DNA of 63,999 nucleotides. Source: T1Sed10-7 sp041686695 (lineage in GTDB: Bacteria; Actinomycetota; Nitriliruptoria; Nitriliruptorales; Nitriliruptoraceae). Below are positions 18,361 to 26,963 of this stretch, one piece after another (position 1 is the first letter of the stretch; every line of letters begins with the position of its first letter). The translations under genes and the position numbers were made by a program. The notes beneath the pieces are model-generated. The model was given only the letters and a program-made list of their open reading frames with translations, did no database searches and was not told where the DNA came from. The stretch lies in contig JAWLDJ010000005.1 in NCBI GenBank assembly GCA_041686695.1, positions 1-63,999 on the forward strand, read 5' to 3'.

Positions 18361-19490
18361 GGGGTCCCGTGACCACCGCTGACCTGCCTGATCTGCGGAG
18401 CGCCCTCGTGCGTCGCCGCGCCCGAGCGCTCCGCCCGCTGCTGCTGATCGCCGCCCTGGCTCTGTTCGTCACCGCCTGCGCCGAACCGGATCCCGAGGTC
18501 ACCGGGCCCACGGTGGGTGGACCCGCCGGTGATGCCGGCGAGGTCGGCGGCGAGATCAGGATGGCCCGAGCCACCTGGGCCACCGGACACTTCCAGGCCG
18601 CCGTGTATCAGCAGCTCCTCGAGGAGCTCGGCTACGACGTCACCGATCCAGCGGAGGCCACCCGCACGCCGGCGACCTTCTACCCGGCGCTCGTGCAGCG
18701 CCAGTTCGATCTCTGGGCCAACGGGTGGTTCCCCCTACATGAGCCGTTCCTCGAGGGCGAGCGGTTGACGGGGCAGCGCTACCAGGAGCCGATCGAGCCG
18801 GTCGGTGTCCAGGTGGGCGACGGAGCCGTCCAGGGCTACCTGGTCGACCGCGCCACCGCCGAGGCCCTCGACATCACCTCGATGGAGGATCTCAGCCGGC
18901 CGGAGGTGCGCGACGCCTTCGACCAGGACGGCGATGGTCGCGCCGAGGTGTACGGCTGCGAGGACGGCTGGGGCTGCCACCTGGTGATCGACGCTCACCT
19001 CGAGCAGCTCAGCTGGGGGTCACAGGCGGAGCAGATCGTCGGGGACTACGACGCGCTCATGGCCGACGCGCTGGAGCGCATCGCCGAGGGCGAGCCCACC
19101 CTGTTCTACACCTGGACACCGAACTGGACGACCGGCGTGCTCGTTCCCGGCGAGGACGTGGTCTGGCTCGAGTCGCCGGCGCTGCCCGACCAGGACCGAT
19201 CGACGTCGGTCGAGGGGCTCCCAGGCTGCGCCGCGGCGGATCCGTGTCAGCTCGGCTGGGTCGTCAACGACATCCGGGCCGTGGCCAACACCGACTTCCT
19301 GGAGGAGAACCCGCCCGTTCGCCGGCTCCTCGAACAGGTGACGATCCCGCTGCCGGACATCGCGGCACAGAACGCGCGCATGGAGGCAGCCGAGGAGTAC
19401 ACCGAGGAGGACCTGCACGCCGATGCCGAGGCGTGGATCGCCGCCAACCGAGCCGACGTCGACGGTTGGCTGGAGCGAGCTCGGGGCTAG
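18357..19490 (+). CDS. proX: Glycine betaine-binding lipoprotein (ProX-like)
   Basis: 377 residues. A signal sequence ends in the lipobox FVTAC, so this is a surface lipoprotein. The mature part matches the ABC-type betaine-binding family: FDQDGDGRAEVYGCEDGWGC resembles the Ca-loop-like, disulfide-bearing segment of E. coli ProX, and LFYTWTPNWTTGVLVPGEDV supplies aromatic ligand residues. ATG at 18357 overlaps the BCCT stop (ATGA); GTG at 18369 after GAGGGG is an alternative. No ProV ATPase or ProW permease gene is nearby, so it may pass betaine to an unlinked ABC transporter or work with the BCCT carrier. Its stop overlaps the convergent antiporter gene. Confidence 0.92.
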   Translation: MRGPVTTADLPDLRSALVRRRARALRPLLLIAALALFVTACAEPDPEVTGPTVGGPAGDAGEVGGEIRMARATWATGHFQAAVYQQLLEELGYDVTDPAEATRTPATFYPALVQRQFDLWANGWFPLHEPFLEGERLTGQRYQEPIEPVGVQVGDGAVQGYLVDRATAEALDITSMEDLSRPEVRDAFDQDGDGRAEVYGCEDGWGCHLVIDAHLEQLSWGSQAEQIVGDYDALMADALERIAEGEPTLFYTWTPNWTTGVLVPGEDVVWLESPALPDQDRSTSVEGLPGCAAADPCQLGWVVNDIRAVANTDFLEENPPVRRLLEQVTIPLPDIAAQNARMEAAEEYTEEDLHADAEAWIAANRADVDGWLERARG

Positions 19491-20710
19491 CTCCCCGGGG
19501 CAGCCGGACCGCCCGGCGGCACCTCCTCCGCACGCTCCAGGGCCAGCCGGGTCCCCAGGGGGCCGATGAGCTCGAACACCACCGTCGCGCCGACCACGAT
19601 CGCCAGGACGTCGCCGCCCGACTCCGGCAGTTGCTGGTCGGCGAGCAGTGCGAGCCCCAGCGCCACACCCGCCTGCGGGAGGAGCGCGACACCGAGCCAG
19701 CGCGCGCGGCTCGCGGCGCCACCGACCACCGTCACACCGAGCCACGCACCACCGACCTTCCCCACCGTCCGTAGCAGGATGTAGCCCAACCCGATCCAGC
19801 CGACGTTGCCGATCGCCGAGAGCTCGAGGCTGGCGCCAGCCAGCAGGAAGAAGACCACCAGGAAGGGCCACTCGACGCTCTCGATCTCGCGGAAGGGACG
19901 CTCGTGATGCGACGCGAGGTTGGCCACGACCGCGCCCATCACCACCGCCGCGAGCAGGTACGACACGTCGAGCCAGATACCGAGCCCGGCGCAGAGCAGG
20001 ACCAGGCCGAACGCCTCCTCGAGGATCGGCCGTCCCGGCTGGAGCCGGCCGGTGAGCAATGCTGCCGGCAGCCCGAGCACGACCCCGAGAACGATCCCAC
20101 CGCCGAGCTCCCGTAGGGCGGTCCACACCGCGTCGCCGCCGCTGGCGTCACCACCAGCCAGCAGGCCGACCACGGCGAGCAACAGGCTGAACACGACCAG
20201 GCCAACGGCGTCGTCGAGAGCCACGATCGCCTGCAGCAGCCGGGAGAACGGTCCCTGCTCACCAGACTCCTGGATGACGCCGACGACCGCCGCGGGCGCG
20301 GTCGCTGCGGCCACCCCGGCCAACGGCAACGCGAGCTGCGCCTCGACACCGACGGCCAGCAGCCCGGAGCCGACGACCACCGCCGTCCCCGACGACTCGA
20401 TCAGGGAGATCACCGCCGACCGGACGCCGAGCTCCCGGAGCCGCTCGGCCGTGAACTCGCCACCGATCAGGAAACCGACCATCACCAGGGCCACGGCCGA
20501 GACGATCGGGAACCACTCTTCCCGGGCTGCCGGTAGGAGATCGAGGCCGATCGGGCCGACCGCGACACCGAGCACGATCAGGATCGAGACCCGCGGGATC
20601 GGCAGTTTCGCCGCGCTCCACTCGGCGAGCAGCCCGAGCAGGAGGAGCCCGCCGATGACCGCGGTCGTCGGCCCGGCCCCGGTCACCAGCCGCCCCTTCG
20701 CCGACGTCAC
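19487..20710 (-). CDS. Cation:proton antiporter (Na+/H+ exchanger domain, CPA family)
   Basis: 407 residues, about 12 membrane helices and almost no soluble tail. Segments PRVSILIVLGVAVGPIGL, FLIGGEFTAERL and QAIVALDDAVGLVVFSLL are characteristic of the Na+/H+ exchanger fold; the acidic DD pair in the last is the likely ion site. It shares only the fold with the Usp-tailed antiporter 4 kb away. GTG at 20710 is the longest start; GTG at 20686 has a better AAGGGG site 8 bp upstream and could be the real one. The 3' end overlaps the ProX-like gene by 3 bp, convergent. Confidence 0.87.
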   Translation of the reverse strand: MTSAKGRLVTGAGPTTAVIGGLLLLGLLAEWSAAKLPIPRVSILIVLGVAVGPIGLDLLPAAREEWFPIVSAVALVMVGFLIGGEFTAERLRELGVRSAVISLIESSGTAVVVGSGLLAVGVEAQLALPLAGVAAATAPAAVVGVIQESGEQGPFSRLLQAIVALDDAVGLVVFSLLLAVVGLLAGGDASGGDAVWTALRELGGGIVLGVVLGLPAALLTGRLQPGRPILEEAFGLVLLCAGLGIWLDVSYLLAAVVMGAVVANLASHHERPFREIESVEWPFLVVFFLLAGASLELSAIGNVGWIGLGYILLRTVGKVGGAWLGVTVVGGAASRARWLGVALLPQAGVALGLALLADQQLPESGGDVLAIVVGATVVFELIGPLGTRLALERAEEVPPGGPAAPGS

Positions 20711-20833
20711 CTCGCCGGAGGCAACCTAGCCCTGCTCCTCAGCGCGGGTCCGGCCGTTCGACGGTGGCGGGAGCGTCCGGCGCGGCCTTGGCTGGCACTG
20801 GCTCGATGCGTGCTCAGACGACAGGCCACGACG

Positions 20834-21451
20834 ATGACCGATGAGCTCGAGCGCTACCGGACGCTCCGCGACTTCGCGGCCTCGCCCGAGCCGCCGGGAG
20901 AGGTCCGTGAGGCGAGCGAGCGCCCGATCTTCGTGGTGCAGCAGCACGACGCATCCAGCCTCCACTACGACGTGCGGCTGGAAGCAGGCGGGGTCCTGCT
21001 GTCGTGGGCGGTCCCGAAGGGACCATCGACCGATCCAGGCGACAAGCAGCTCGCGATCCGCACCGAGGACCACCCCCTCGACTACGCCGACTTCGAAGGC
21101 CGTATCCCCGAGGGCGAGTACGGGGCGGGCACGGTGATCGTCTGGGACATCGGGCCCTACCGCAATCTCACGACCGACGAGGACGGCGAGGAACTGCCGG
21201 TCAGCGACGCCGTGGAACAGGGTCACGTCAAGGTGTGGCTGGAGGGAGAGAAGCTGCAGGGCGGCTACGTGCTGACCCATGCCAAGCTCGGCGGTGACGA
21301 GGACAACTGGCTGCTGGTCAAGGTCGACGACGAGGCAGCGGACGCCCGGCGCAACCCGACCTCGACCGAGCCGCACTCCGTGCTGTCGGACCGCACGCTG
21401 CAGGAGGTCGCCGCCGAGGAGGCGGATGACCCGGGGCAGGATGGCTCGTGA
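20834..21451 (+). CDS. Stand-alone LigD 3'-phosphoesterase domain protein
   Basis: 205 residues, the size of the isolated PE domain of bacterial LigD, which trims 3'-phosphates and 3'-ribonucleotides from DNA ends. The active-site cluster is intact: QQHDASSLHYDVRLE, SWAVPKGPS, RTEDHPLDYADFEG and IPEGEYGAG supply the His, Asp and Arg metal ligands. The first gene of a three-gene LigD set; its stop overlaps the GTG of the ligase (GTGA). The ATG at 20834 lies 24 bp inside the longest frame and is chosen by alignment to the family N-terminus. Confidence 0.93.
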   Translation: MTDELERYRTLRDFAASPEPPGEVREASERPIFVVQQHDASSLHYDVRLEAGGVLLSWAVPKGPSTDPGDKQLAIRTEDHPLDYADFEGRIPEGEYGAGTVIVWDIGPYRNLTTDEDGEELPVSDAVEQGHVKVWLEGEKLQGGYVLTHAKLGGDEDNWLLVKVDDEAADARRNPTSTEPHSVLSDRTLQEVAAEEADDPGQDGS

Positions 21452-22449
21452 GCCACCCCTTCGACCGCCTTGCGGCCGACGACCGCGAGCGATTGCGTGA
21501 GGAGCCCCTGCCCGACTGGCTCGACCCGATGCTGGCGACGCTGACCCACGACCACTTCTCCGATCCGGACTGGCTGTTCGAGCGCAAGCTCGACGGCGAG
21601 CGGGTGCTCGCCTACCGCTCGGACCGTTCGGTCCGGTTGCTGTCGCGCAACGCCAAAGCGCTCGAGGACACCTACCCGGAGGTCCACGACGCGGTCGCTG
21701 ACGCCAGCGACTACGCGTGCGTGCTCGACGGTGAGGTCGTCGCGTTCGACGGCGCACGCACGAGCTTCTCGAAGCTGCAGTCGCGCTTGCAGATCTCCGA
21801 TCCCGACGAGGCGCGCGCCAGCGACGTGGCCGTCTTCTACTACGTCTTCGACCTGCTCCACCTCGACGGCCGTTCCACGCGGCGGCTCCCGCTGCGGGCA
21901 CGGAAATCGCTGCTGCACACCGCCGTGGCCTTCGATGATCCGCTGCGATGGGTCAGCCACCGCAACCAGGACGGTGAGGCCTGGCTCGAGGAGGCGTGCG
22001 CGAAGGGCTGGGAGGGACTCATCGCCAAGCGCGCCGACGCCCCGTACCACCATCGCCGTTCGCGGGAGTGGCTGAAGTTCAAGTGTGTCAACCGGCAGGA
22101 GTTCGTCATCGGTGGCTTCACCGAGCCGAAGGGTGAGCGCGCTCGGTTCGGCGCCCTGCTGATCGGCTACCACGACGGCGGCGGTCTGCGCTACGCGGGC
22201 AAGGTGGGGACCGGCTATGACCAGCAGACCCTGGAGCACCTCGGCGATCTGCTCGAACGGCGCGAGCGGCGCACCTCCCCGTTCGACGACGGGCCGCAGG
22301 AGACAGGGCTGCACTTCGTGACCCCGGACCTGGTCGCCGAGGTCGGCTTCACCGAGTGGACCCACGACGGCCGGCTGCGTCACCCGCGCTACCTGGGGCT
22401 GCGCGAGGACAAGGCGCCGCAGGAGGTCGTGCGCGAGACCCCTCCCTGA
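21448..22449 (+). CDS. ATP-dependent DNA ligase (LigD ligase domain)
   Basis: 333 residues. The adenylation motif is FERKLDGERVLAYR with nucleophile Lys near residue 46; motifs III-V follow as CVLDGEVVAFDG, WEGLIAKRADAPY and WLKFKC. The C-terminal OB-fold ends near HPRYLGLREDKAP, a typical LigD closing motif. It seals nicks with ATP during end joining. The GTG start overlaps the stop of the phosphoesterase gene, so translation is coupled. Polymerase and phosphoesterase parts that are often fused to this domain are separate genes here. Confidence 0.95.
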   Translation: MSHPFDRLAADDRERLREEPLPDWLDPMLATLTHDHFSDPDWLFERKLDGERVLAYRSDRSVRLLSRNAKALEDTYPEVHDAVADASDYACVLDGEVVAFDGARTSFSKLQSRLQISDPDEARASDVAVFYYVFDLLHLDGRSTRRLPLRARKSLLHTAVAFDDPLRWVSHRNQDGEAWLEEACAKGWEGLIAKRADAPYHHRRSREWLKFKCVNRQEFVIGGFTEPKGERARFGALLIGYHDGGGLRYAGKVGTGYDQQTLEHLGDLLERRERRTSPFDDGPQETGLHFVTPDLVAEVGFTEWTHDGRLRHPRYLGLREDKAPQEVVRETPP

Positions 22450-22461
22450 TCGGAGCAGCCC

Positions 22462-23400
22462 ATGGATGCCGGTGCGCAGCGATACTTCTCCCGCACGATC
22501 GACATCTCCAGCGTCGACAAGGTCTTCTTCCCCGACACCGGCCTGACGAAGGGGGAGTTGCTCGACTACCACGTCCGCATCGCCGAACGGATGCTCGTAC
22601 ACCTGCGCGAGCGCCCCGTGGCGGTCAAGCGCTACCCCGACGGCCTCGAGGGCCAGGGCTTCTTCCAGAAGAACGCCGGTTCGCACTACCCGGGCTGGCT
22701 CCGGCGGCAGGACATCCCCAAGCGCGATGGCGGCACCCTGGACCACGTGGTCGTCGACGAGCCGGCCACGCTGGTCTACCTCGCGGACCAGGGCACCATC
22801 GAGTTCCACCCCTGGCTCTCGCTGGCCGACGACCTCGAGCACCCCATCGAACTGGTCCTGGATCTCGATCCGCCCGCCGACGGGGAGATCGATGCCATCC
22901 GTGCAGCGGCCCGCGATGTCCGCACCCTGCTGGAGGAGCTCGGGGCCCCGAGCCGGATCAAGACGAGCGGCTCCGCCGGCTTCCACGTCCACCTGCCCCT
23001 GGACGGGTCGGCGGGATGGGACGTGAGCTCGCAGCTCGCGCGCTCGCTGGCGGAGACGGTCTGCGACCGCCATCCGGACCGGCTCACGACGAGCCAACGC
23101 AAGCACGCCCGCACGGGTCGCGTCTTCATCGACTGGCTGCGCAACGGTTATGGGCAGACGAGCGTGGCCGCCTACTCCGTGCGTGCGCGACCCGGGGCAC
23201 CGGTCGCCACCCCGATCGACTGGGACGAGCTAAGCAGGGTCGAGCCCCGCAGCTACGACGTGCGCAACCTGTTCCGCCGCCTCGGCCAGCGCGAGGACCC
23301 CTGGCGCGACGAGCCTTCGGCCACGGCGGCGGCGGAGCTCTCGGATCGCCTCGAAACGCTCCGGGGCACGAGCGGACGACGGCAGTCATCGGGACAGTGA
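22462..23400 (+). CDS. Non-homologous end-joining DNA polymerase (LigD PolDom)
   Basis: 312 residues of the archaeo-eukaryotic primase-like LigD polymerase. The metal-binding motif is LVLDLDPP (two Asp), followed by IKTSGSAGFHVHLPLDG and a third acidic site in VFIDWLRNGYGQT. It fills gaps and adds ribonucleotides at broken DNA ends. It begins 12 bp after the ligase stop, completing a PE-ligase-polymerase operon. The usual DNA-end-binding partner Ku is not in the window and must be encoded elsewhere if the system works as end joining. Confidence 0.95.
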   Translation: MDAGAQRYFSRTIDISSVDKVFFPDTGLTKGELLDYHVRIAERMLVHLRERPVAVKRYPDGLEGQGFFQKNAGSHYPGWLRRQDIPKRDGGTLDHVVVDEPATLVYLADQGTIEFHPWLSLADDLEHPIELVLDLDPPADGEIDAIRAAARDVRTLLEELGAPSRIKTSGSAGFHVHLPLDGSAGWDVSSQLARSLAETVCDRHPDRLTTSQRKHARTGRVFIDWLRNGYGQTSVAAYSVRARPGAPVATPIDWDELSRVEPRSYDVRNLFRRLGQREDPWRDEPSATAAAELSDRLETLRGTSGRRQSSGQ

Positions 23401-23491
23401 GCGAACGTCCGGATCGCCGCTGGCCCTGTGCGACCCCGTCCCTACGTTGGGGGTGGGAGCCACGCACCCTCGAGCCGGGAGGTCGGGTCGC

Positions 23492-24148
23492 ATGCGGTTC
23501 ACGGATCGGGTCGATGCCGGGAAGCGCCTCGCGGGACTGCTGTACGGCTACGCCGACGTAGACGCGGTGGTGCTCGCGCTGCCGCGCGGCGGGGTACCGG
23601 TCGCGCGGGAGGTCGCGCGGGCGCTGCACGCCCCCCTGGACGTGATCGGGGTCCGCAAGCTCGGTGCGCCACAACAGCCGGAGTTCGGGATCGGGGCCAT
23701 CGCCGAGGGCGGCATCCGCGTCGTGGATCGCGAGAGCGCGACGGCGGCCGGCCTCGGTGAGGAGCAGATCGCCGCGGTCGAGCGGCGCGAGCGGGACGAG
23801 CTCCAACGACGGGTCCACGAGTACCGCGGCGACCGCGGGCTACCTGAGTTGGCCGGCCGGACGGTCATCGTGGTCGATGACGGACTGGCGACCGGCGTCA
23901 CGGCACGCGCCGCCTGCCGTGCCGTCCGCTCCCACGGTCCCGAACGGTTGATCCTGGCGGTCCCCGTCGCACCGCCGCAGTCCGTGGAGGCCCTGCGCTC
24001 GGAAGCGGACGAGGTGGTGGCCGTGCACACACCACCATCGTTGATGTCGGTCGGCGGTTGGTACGACGTCTTCGACCAGATCACCGACACCCAGGTGCTC
24101 CGGTTGCTCGAGGAGGCCCGGTCGGAGCAGGGAAGGACGACACGATGA
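23492..24148 (+). CDS. Phosphoribosyltransferase-family protein
   Basis: 218 residues with a type I phosphoribosyltransferase fold. The PRPP loop is VIVVDDGLATGVTARAA (two Asp followed by GxATG), and the N-terminal LALPRGGVPVAREVA is typical of the large uncharacterised group annotated as phosphoribosyltransferases next to dienelactone-hydrolase-like genes. ATG at 23492 has GGGAGG 9 bp upstream. Its stop overlaps the start of the next gene (ATGA), making the first of three coupled genes. The acceptor base is unknown and the family may act on something other than purines. Confidence 0.88.
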   Translation: MRFTDRVDAGKRLAGLLYGYADVDAVVLALPRGGVPVAREVARALHAPLDVIGVRKLGAPQQPEFGIGAIAEGGIRVVDRESATAAGLGEEQIAAVERRERDELQRRVHEYRGDRGLPELAGRTVIVVDDGLATGVTARAACRAVRSHGPERLILAVPVAPPQSVEALRSEADEVVAVHTPPSLMSVGGWYDVFDQITDTQVLRLLEEARSEQGRTTR

Positions 24149-24804
24149 GCGATGGGACCACGACAGCCGGTGAGGTGGAGATCGACGTCGGCACCGGCAC
24201 CATCGTCGGCGACCTGTCCGTCCCCGAGGACGCGACCGGGGTGGTCGCGTTCGCGCACGGCAGCGGATCGAGCCGGCACAGCTCACGCAACCAACAGGTG
24301 GCCGCCGCGCTGCGCGACGACCAGCTCGGGACGCTGCTGATGGATCTGCTCACCCCGAGGGAGGAGCAGATCGACCTGCGCACCCGGGAACTGCGCTTCG
24401 ACATCGAACTGCTGGCGACCAGGGTGGCGGCGGCCGTCGACTGGCTACGCGAGCACGAGCAGACGCGGCAGCTGCCCGTCGGTCTGTTCGGAGCGAGTAC
24501 GGGTGCCGCCGCCGCTCTGGTTGCCGCCGCACAGCGACCGGAGACCGTCGCGGCGATCGTGTCCCGCGGCGGCCGTCCCGACCTGGCCGGCGCCGCCCTC
24601 GCGCAGGTGCGGGCGCCGACGTTGCTGATCGTCGGAGGAGCGGATCACACCGTGATCGAGCTGAACCGGCAGGCCGAGGCAGCGATGGTCGCTGACGTCG
24701 AGGTGGTGATCGTGCCCCGGGCCACCCACCTGTTCGAGGAGCCGGGCGCACTGGAGCGCGTGGCGGAGCTCGCGGGCGACCACTTCGATCGGCACCTGCG
24801 ATGA
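24145..24804 (+). CDS. Alpha/beta-hydrolase (dienelactone-hydrolase-like)
   Basis: 219 residues. The fold is short, with an oxyanion segment VVAFAHGSGSSRHSSRNQ, nucleophile elbow LFGASTGAA (Ser), acid in LLIVGGADHTVIEL and catalytic His in ATHLFEEPGALE. This subgroup is often fused to or beside the phosphoribosyltransferase above. Start and stop both overlap neighbours by ATGA, so it is the middle gene of a coupled operon. The substrate is unknown. The family is commonly labelled DLH, but the usual Cys nucleophile of dienelactone hydrolase is replaced by Ser here. Confidence 0.9.
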   Translation: MSDGTTTAGEVEIDVGTGTIVGDLSVPEDATGVVAFAHGSGSSRHSSRNQQVAAALRDDQLGTLLMDLLTPREEQIDLRTRELRFDIELLATRVAAAVDWLREHEQTRQLPVGLFGASTGAAAALVAAAQRPETVAAIVSRGGRPDLAGAALAQVRAPTLLIVGGADHTVIELNRQAEAAMVADVEVVIVPRATHLFEEPGALERVAELAGDHFDRHLR

Positions 24805-26117
24805 CCGCGGCGCGAGGCACCGCGGTGGAGCCCGGCCTGACCGACGAGGTCCGGGACCTGGCACGCCCGCTCGAGCACCCGGGCGATCTCGATCCGCTCG
24901 TCGAACGGATCGGCGACGCTCGCTTCGTCCTGATCGGCGAGGCGTCCCACGGCACCCACGAGTACTACGCCTGGCGCGCCGAGTTGACGCAGCGACTGGT
25001 CGCCGAGCAGGGCTTCTCGTTCGTCGCGGTCGAGGGCGACTGGCCCGACTGTGCCCGGCTCGATCGGTGGGCGCGAGGTGTCGGCCAGCAGCCGGTCGAG
25101 CAGGTCCTGCGTCGCTTCGAACGGTGGCCGACCTGGATGTGGGCGAACCAGGAGGTCGCCGCCTTCCTGACCTGGCTGCGGGAGTGGAACGGCGACCGTG
25201 CGCCCGAGGAGCGCGTCGGCTTCCACGGGCTGGACGTCTACTCGTTGTGGCAGTCGCTGCGAGCGATAATGGACCACCTGGAGCGCCACGATGGCGAGGC
25301 AGCCGCCACGGCGCGACGCGCGTGGAGTTGTCTGGAGCCCTACGACGAGGATCCGCAGCAGTACGCGCTCGCGACACGGGTCGTGCCCACCTCCTGCGAG
25401 GACGAGGTCGTCGACCTCCTCCAGCGCCTGCTGCACGACGGCATCCCGACCGACGGGGGGGCCGAAGCCCGCCTCGATGTCGAGCAGAACGCGGCCGTTG
25501 CCGCTGGTGCGGAGCACTACTACCGCACGATGGTGCGCGGTGGCGGGAGCTCGTGGAACGTGCGCGACGTCCACATGGCCGACACGCTCGACCGCCTGAT
25601 CGGACACTACGGAGCGGACAGCAAGGCGATCGTCTGGGAACACAACACCCACATCGGCGATGCCCGGGCCACCGACATGGCCGCCAGCGGCCTGGTCAAC
25701 GTGGGACAGCTGGTCCGCGAGCGTCACCTCGACGAGGGGGTCGTGCTCGTCGGCGCCGGGAGCCATCAGGGCAGCGTGATCGCGGCGACGGCGTGGGGCG
25801 AACCCTTCGAGGAGATGGCCGTGCCCCCGGCACGCACCGGCAGCCACGAGCACCTGCTGCACGAGGCCGGGATGGAGCGGCAGCTGTTCGTCTTCCCGGA
25901 ACGTCGGACCGGCTGGCTCGACGCCTGGCTCGGGCACCGGGCCATAGGGGTCGTCTACCGGCCCCGGCTCGAACGCGCGGGCAACTACGTCCCGACCGCG
26001 CTCGGTCGCCGCTACGACGCGTTCTGGTTCTTCGATCGGACACGGGCGCTGCGTCCACTGCTCCGGGAGGAGCCCGAGCCGCAGGAGGAGTTGGAGACCT
26101 ACCCGTTCGGGACGTGA
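24801..26117 (+). CDS. Erythromycin-esterase-family protein
   Basis: 438 residues of the EreA/ChaN-like erythromycin esterase family (PF05139). Visible family motifs are LIGEASHGTHEYY (essential His), FVAVEGDWPDC, WEHNTHIGDARATDM and VGAGSHQGSVIA. Some members open macrolide lactones, but most in actinobacteria have unknown roles. It is the last gene in the coupled triplet with the phosphoribosyltransferase and hydrolase, a conserved neighbourhood in many genomes, which argues for a shared metabolic or repair job rather than antibiotic resistance. ATG overlaps the previous stop. Confidence 0.92.
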   Translation: MTAARGTAVEPGLTDEVRDLARPLEHPGDLDPLVERIGDARFVLIGEASHGTHEYYAWRAELTQRLVAEQGFSFVAVEGDWPDCARLDRWARGVGQQPVEQVLRRFERWPTWMWANQEVAAFLTWLREWNGDRAPEERVGFHGLDVYSLWQSLRAIMDHLERHDGEAAATARRAWSCLEPYDEDPQQYALATRVVPTSCEDEVVDLLQRLLHDGIPTDGGAEARLDVEQNAAVAAGAEHYYRTMVRGGGSSWNVRDVHMADTLDRLIGHYGADSKAIVWEHNTHIGDARATDMAASGLVNVGQLVRERHLDEGVVLVGAGSHQGSVIAATAWGEPFEEMAVPPARTGSHEHLLHEAGMERQLFVFPERRTGWLDAWLGHRAIGVVYRPRLERAGNYVPTALGRRYDAFWFFDRTRALRPLLREEPEPQEELETYPFGT

Positions 26118-26235
26118 CCGCAAGCAGATCAGGTTCCACACACCCGGCCCGTTTCGTCTATCTTCGGTGGTGCCGGGCGTTCAAGAAGGGGGCACCGCGG
26201 CGGTCCGCACCCCTTGCACACGTGGAGCCCGCCTC

Positions 26236-26520
26236 GTGGATATCCAAGATTCCCCACCACAGCGTGATGGCGCACTCTCCGCGCTCACCTGCCCGGTCTG
26301 TGCCGCGCCCGTGGAGACCGCTGACACCTGCTGCTCCTTCGACTGCACCGTCGCAGCCGAGCGCGAGGTGAAGCGCAACGTGTCGTTGCTCAAGGGCTTC
26401 TCCGGCCGCCAGATGACCGCCGAGGAACGACACCGGATCACCGAGCGCAACGGCAGCCTCGCCGGCGCGTTGCTGAGTTGGCGCCCGCACCCACCGGAAG
26501 ATGGACCGACGGCCTCCTGA
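26236..26520 (+). CDS. Small putative zinc-ribbon protein
   Basis: 94 residues. A CxxC pair (Cys19, Cys22) and CCxxxC (Cys32, Cys33, Cys37) could bind one zinc ion. The rest is a charged helix (AEREVKRNVSLLKGFSGRQM). No enzyme motif is visible and I recognise no family. The GTG start at 26236 has GGAG 8 bp upstream and gives a compact protein. It may be a small regulator or binding module. Confidence 0.6.
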   Translation: MDIQDSPPQRDGALSALTCPVCAAPVETADTCCSFDCTVAAEREVKRNVSLLKGFSGRQMTAEERHRITERNGSLAGALLSWRPHPPEDGPTAS

Positions 26521-26626
26521 ACGGTCATCAGGCGATCGGGCGACCACGGTCGTTCGACGCGATGCGTCCGTACGGGCCCCTCGCACGGGGGCACACTCGG
26601 GGTGTTCCACCGGTGGAGAGGAACCC

Positions 26627-26842
26627 ATGCCGAACGAGAACGTGACCGGGACACCCGATCAGCACTACGACCTGATCAGTGTCCTCTACCACGCGGTCCA
26701 CGGCGCCTGGAACTACGACCAGTACATCGCGGACGCCGAGGTGGCGGGCGACGAGCAACTGGCCGCCTTCTTCCGCGACGTCGCGACGCAGAACGCGGAC
26801 CGGGCAGCGCGTGCCAAGCAGCTGTTGAAGGACCGCGTCTGA
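26627..26842 (+). CDS. Ferritin-like small helical protein
   Basis: 71 residues, nearly all helical, with HYDLISVLYHAVHGAWNYDQ and EQLAAFFRDVATQNADRAAR. It resembles short ferritin-like hypothetical proteins seen in many bacteria, which have a helical hairpin with His/Glu/Asp on the helices. Whether it binds metal is not certain. ATG at 26627 has GGAGAGG 6 bp upstream, a strong site. A clean hairpin terminator follows the stop by 6 bp. Confidence 0.75.
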   Translation: MPNENVTGTPDQHYDLISVLYHAVHGAWNYDQYIADAEVAGDEQLAAFFRDVATQNADRAARAKQLLKDRV

Positions 26843-26847
26843 GCTCC

Positions 26848-26874
26848 GGGGCCGTCGGTCCCGCCGACGGCCCC
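26848..26874. terminator. Bidirectional intrinsic-type terminator
   Basis: A perfect 11-bp stem (GGGGCCGTCGG / CCGACGGCCCC) with a 5-nt loop lies between two convergent genes, right after the ferritin-like gene. There is no T tract, as is common in high-GC actinobacteria. Confidence 0.8.
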
Positions 26875-26963
26875 ACCGGACGAGTGTCGCCCACGTCGCG
26901 CGGGTAGGGGCCACCGCCCGTCACACGGTGCGTGCTCGGCGTGCTCCCGGCGATCGACGGGGA

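Noticed and set aside
24801..26117. Antibiotic-resistance gene (macrolide esterase)
   Set aside because: Family membership alone is weak evidence. The conserved neighbourhood and lack of mobile elements argue for a housekeeping or metabolic role.
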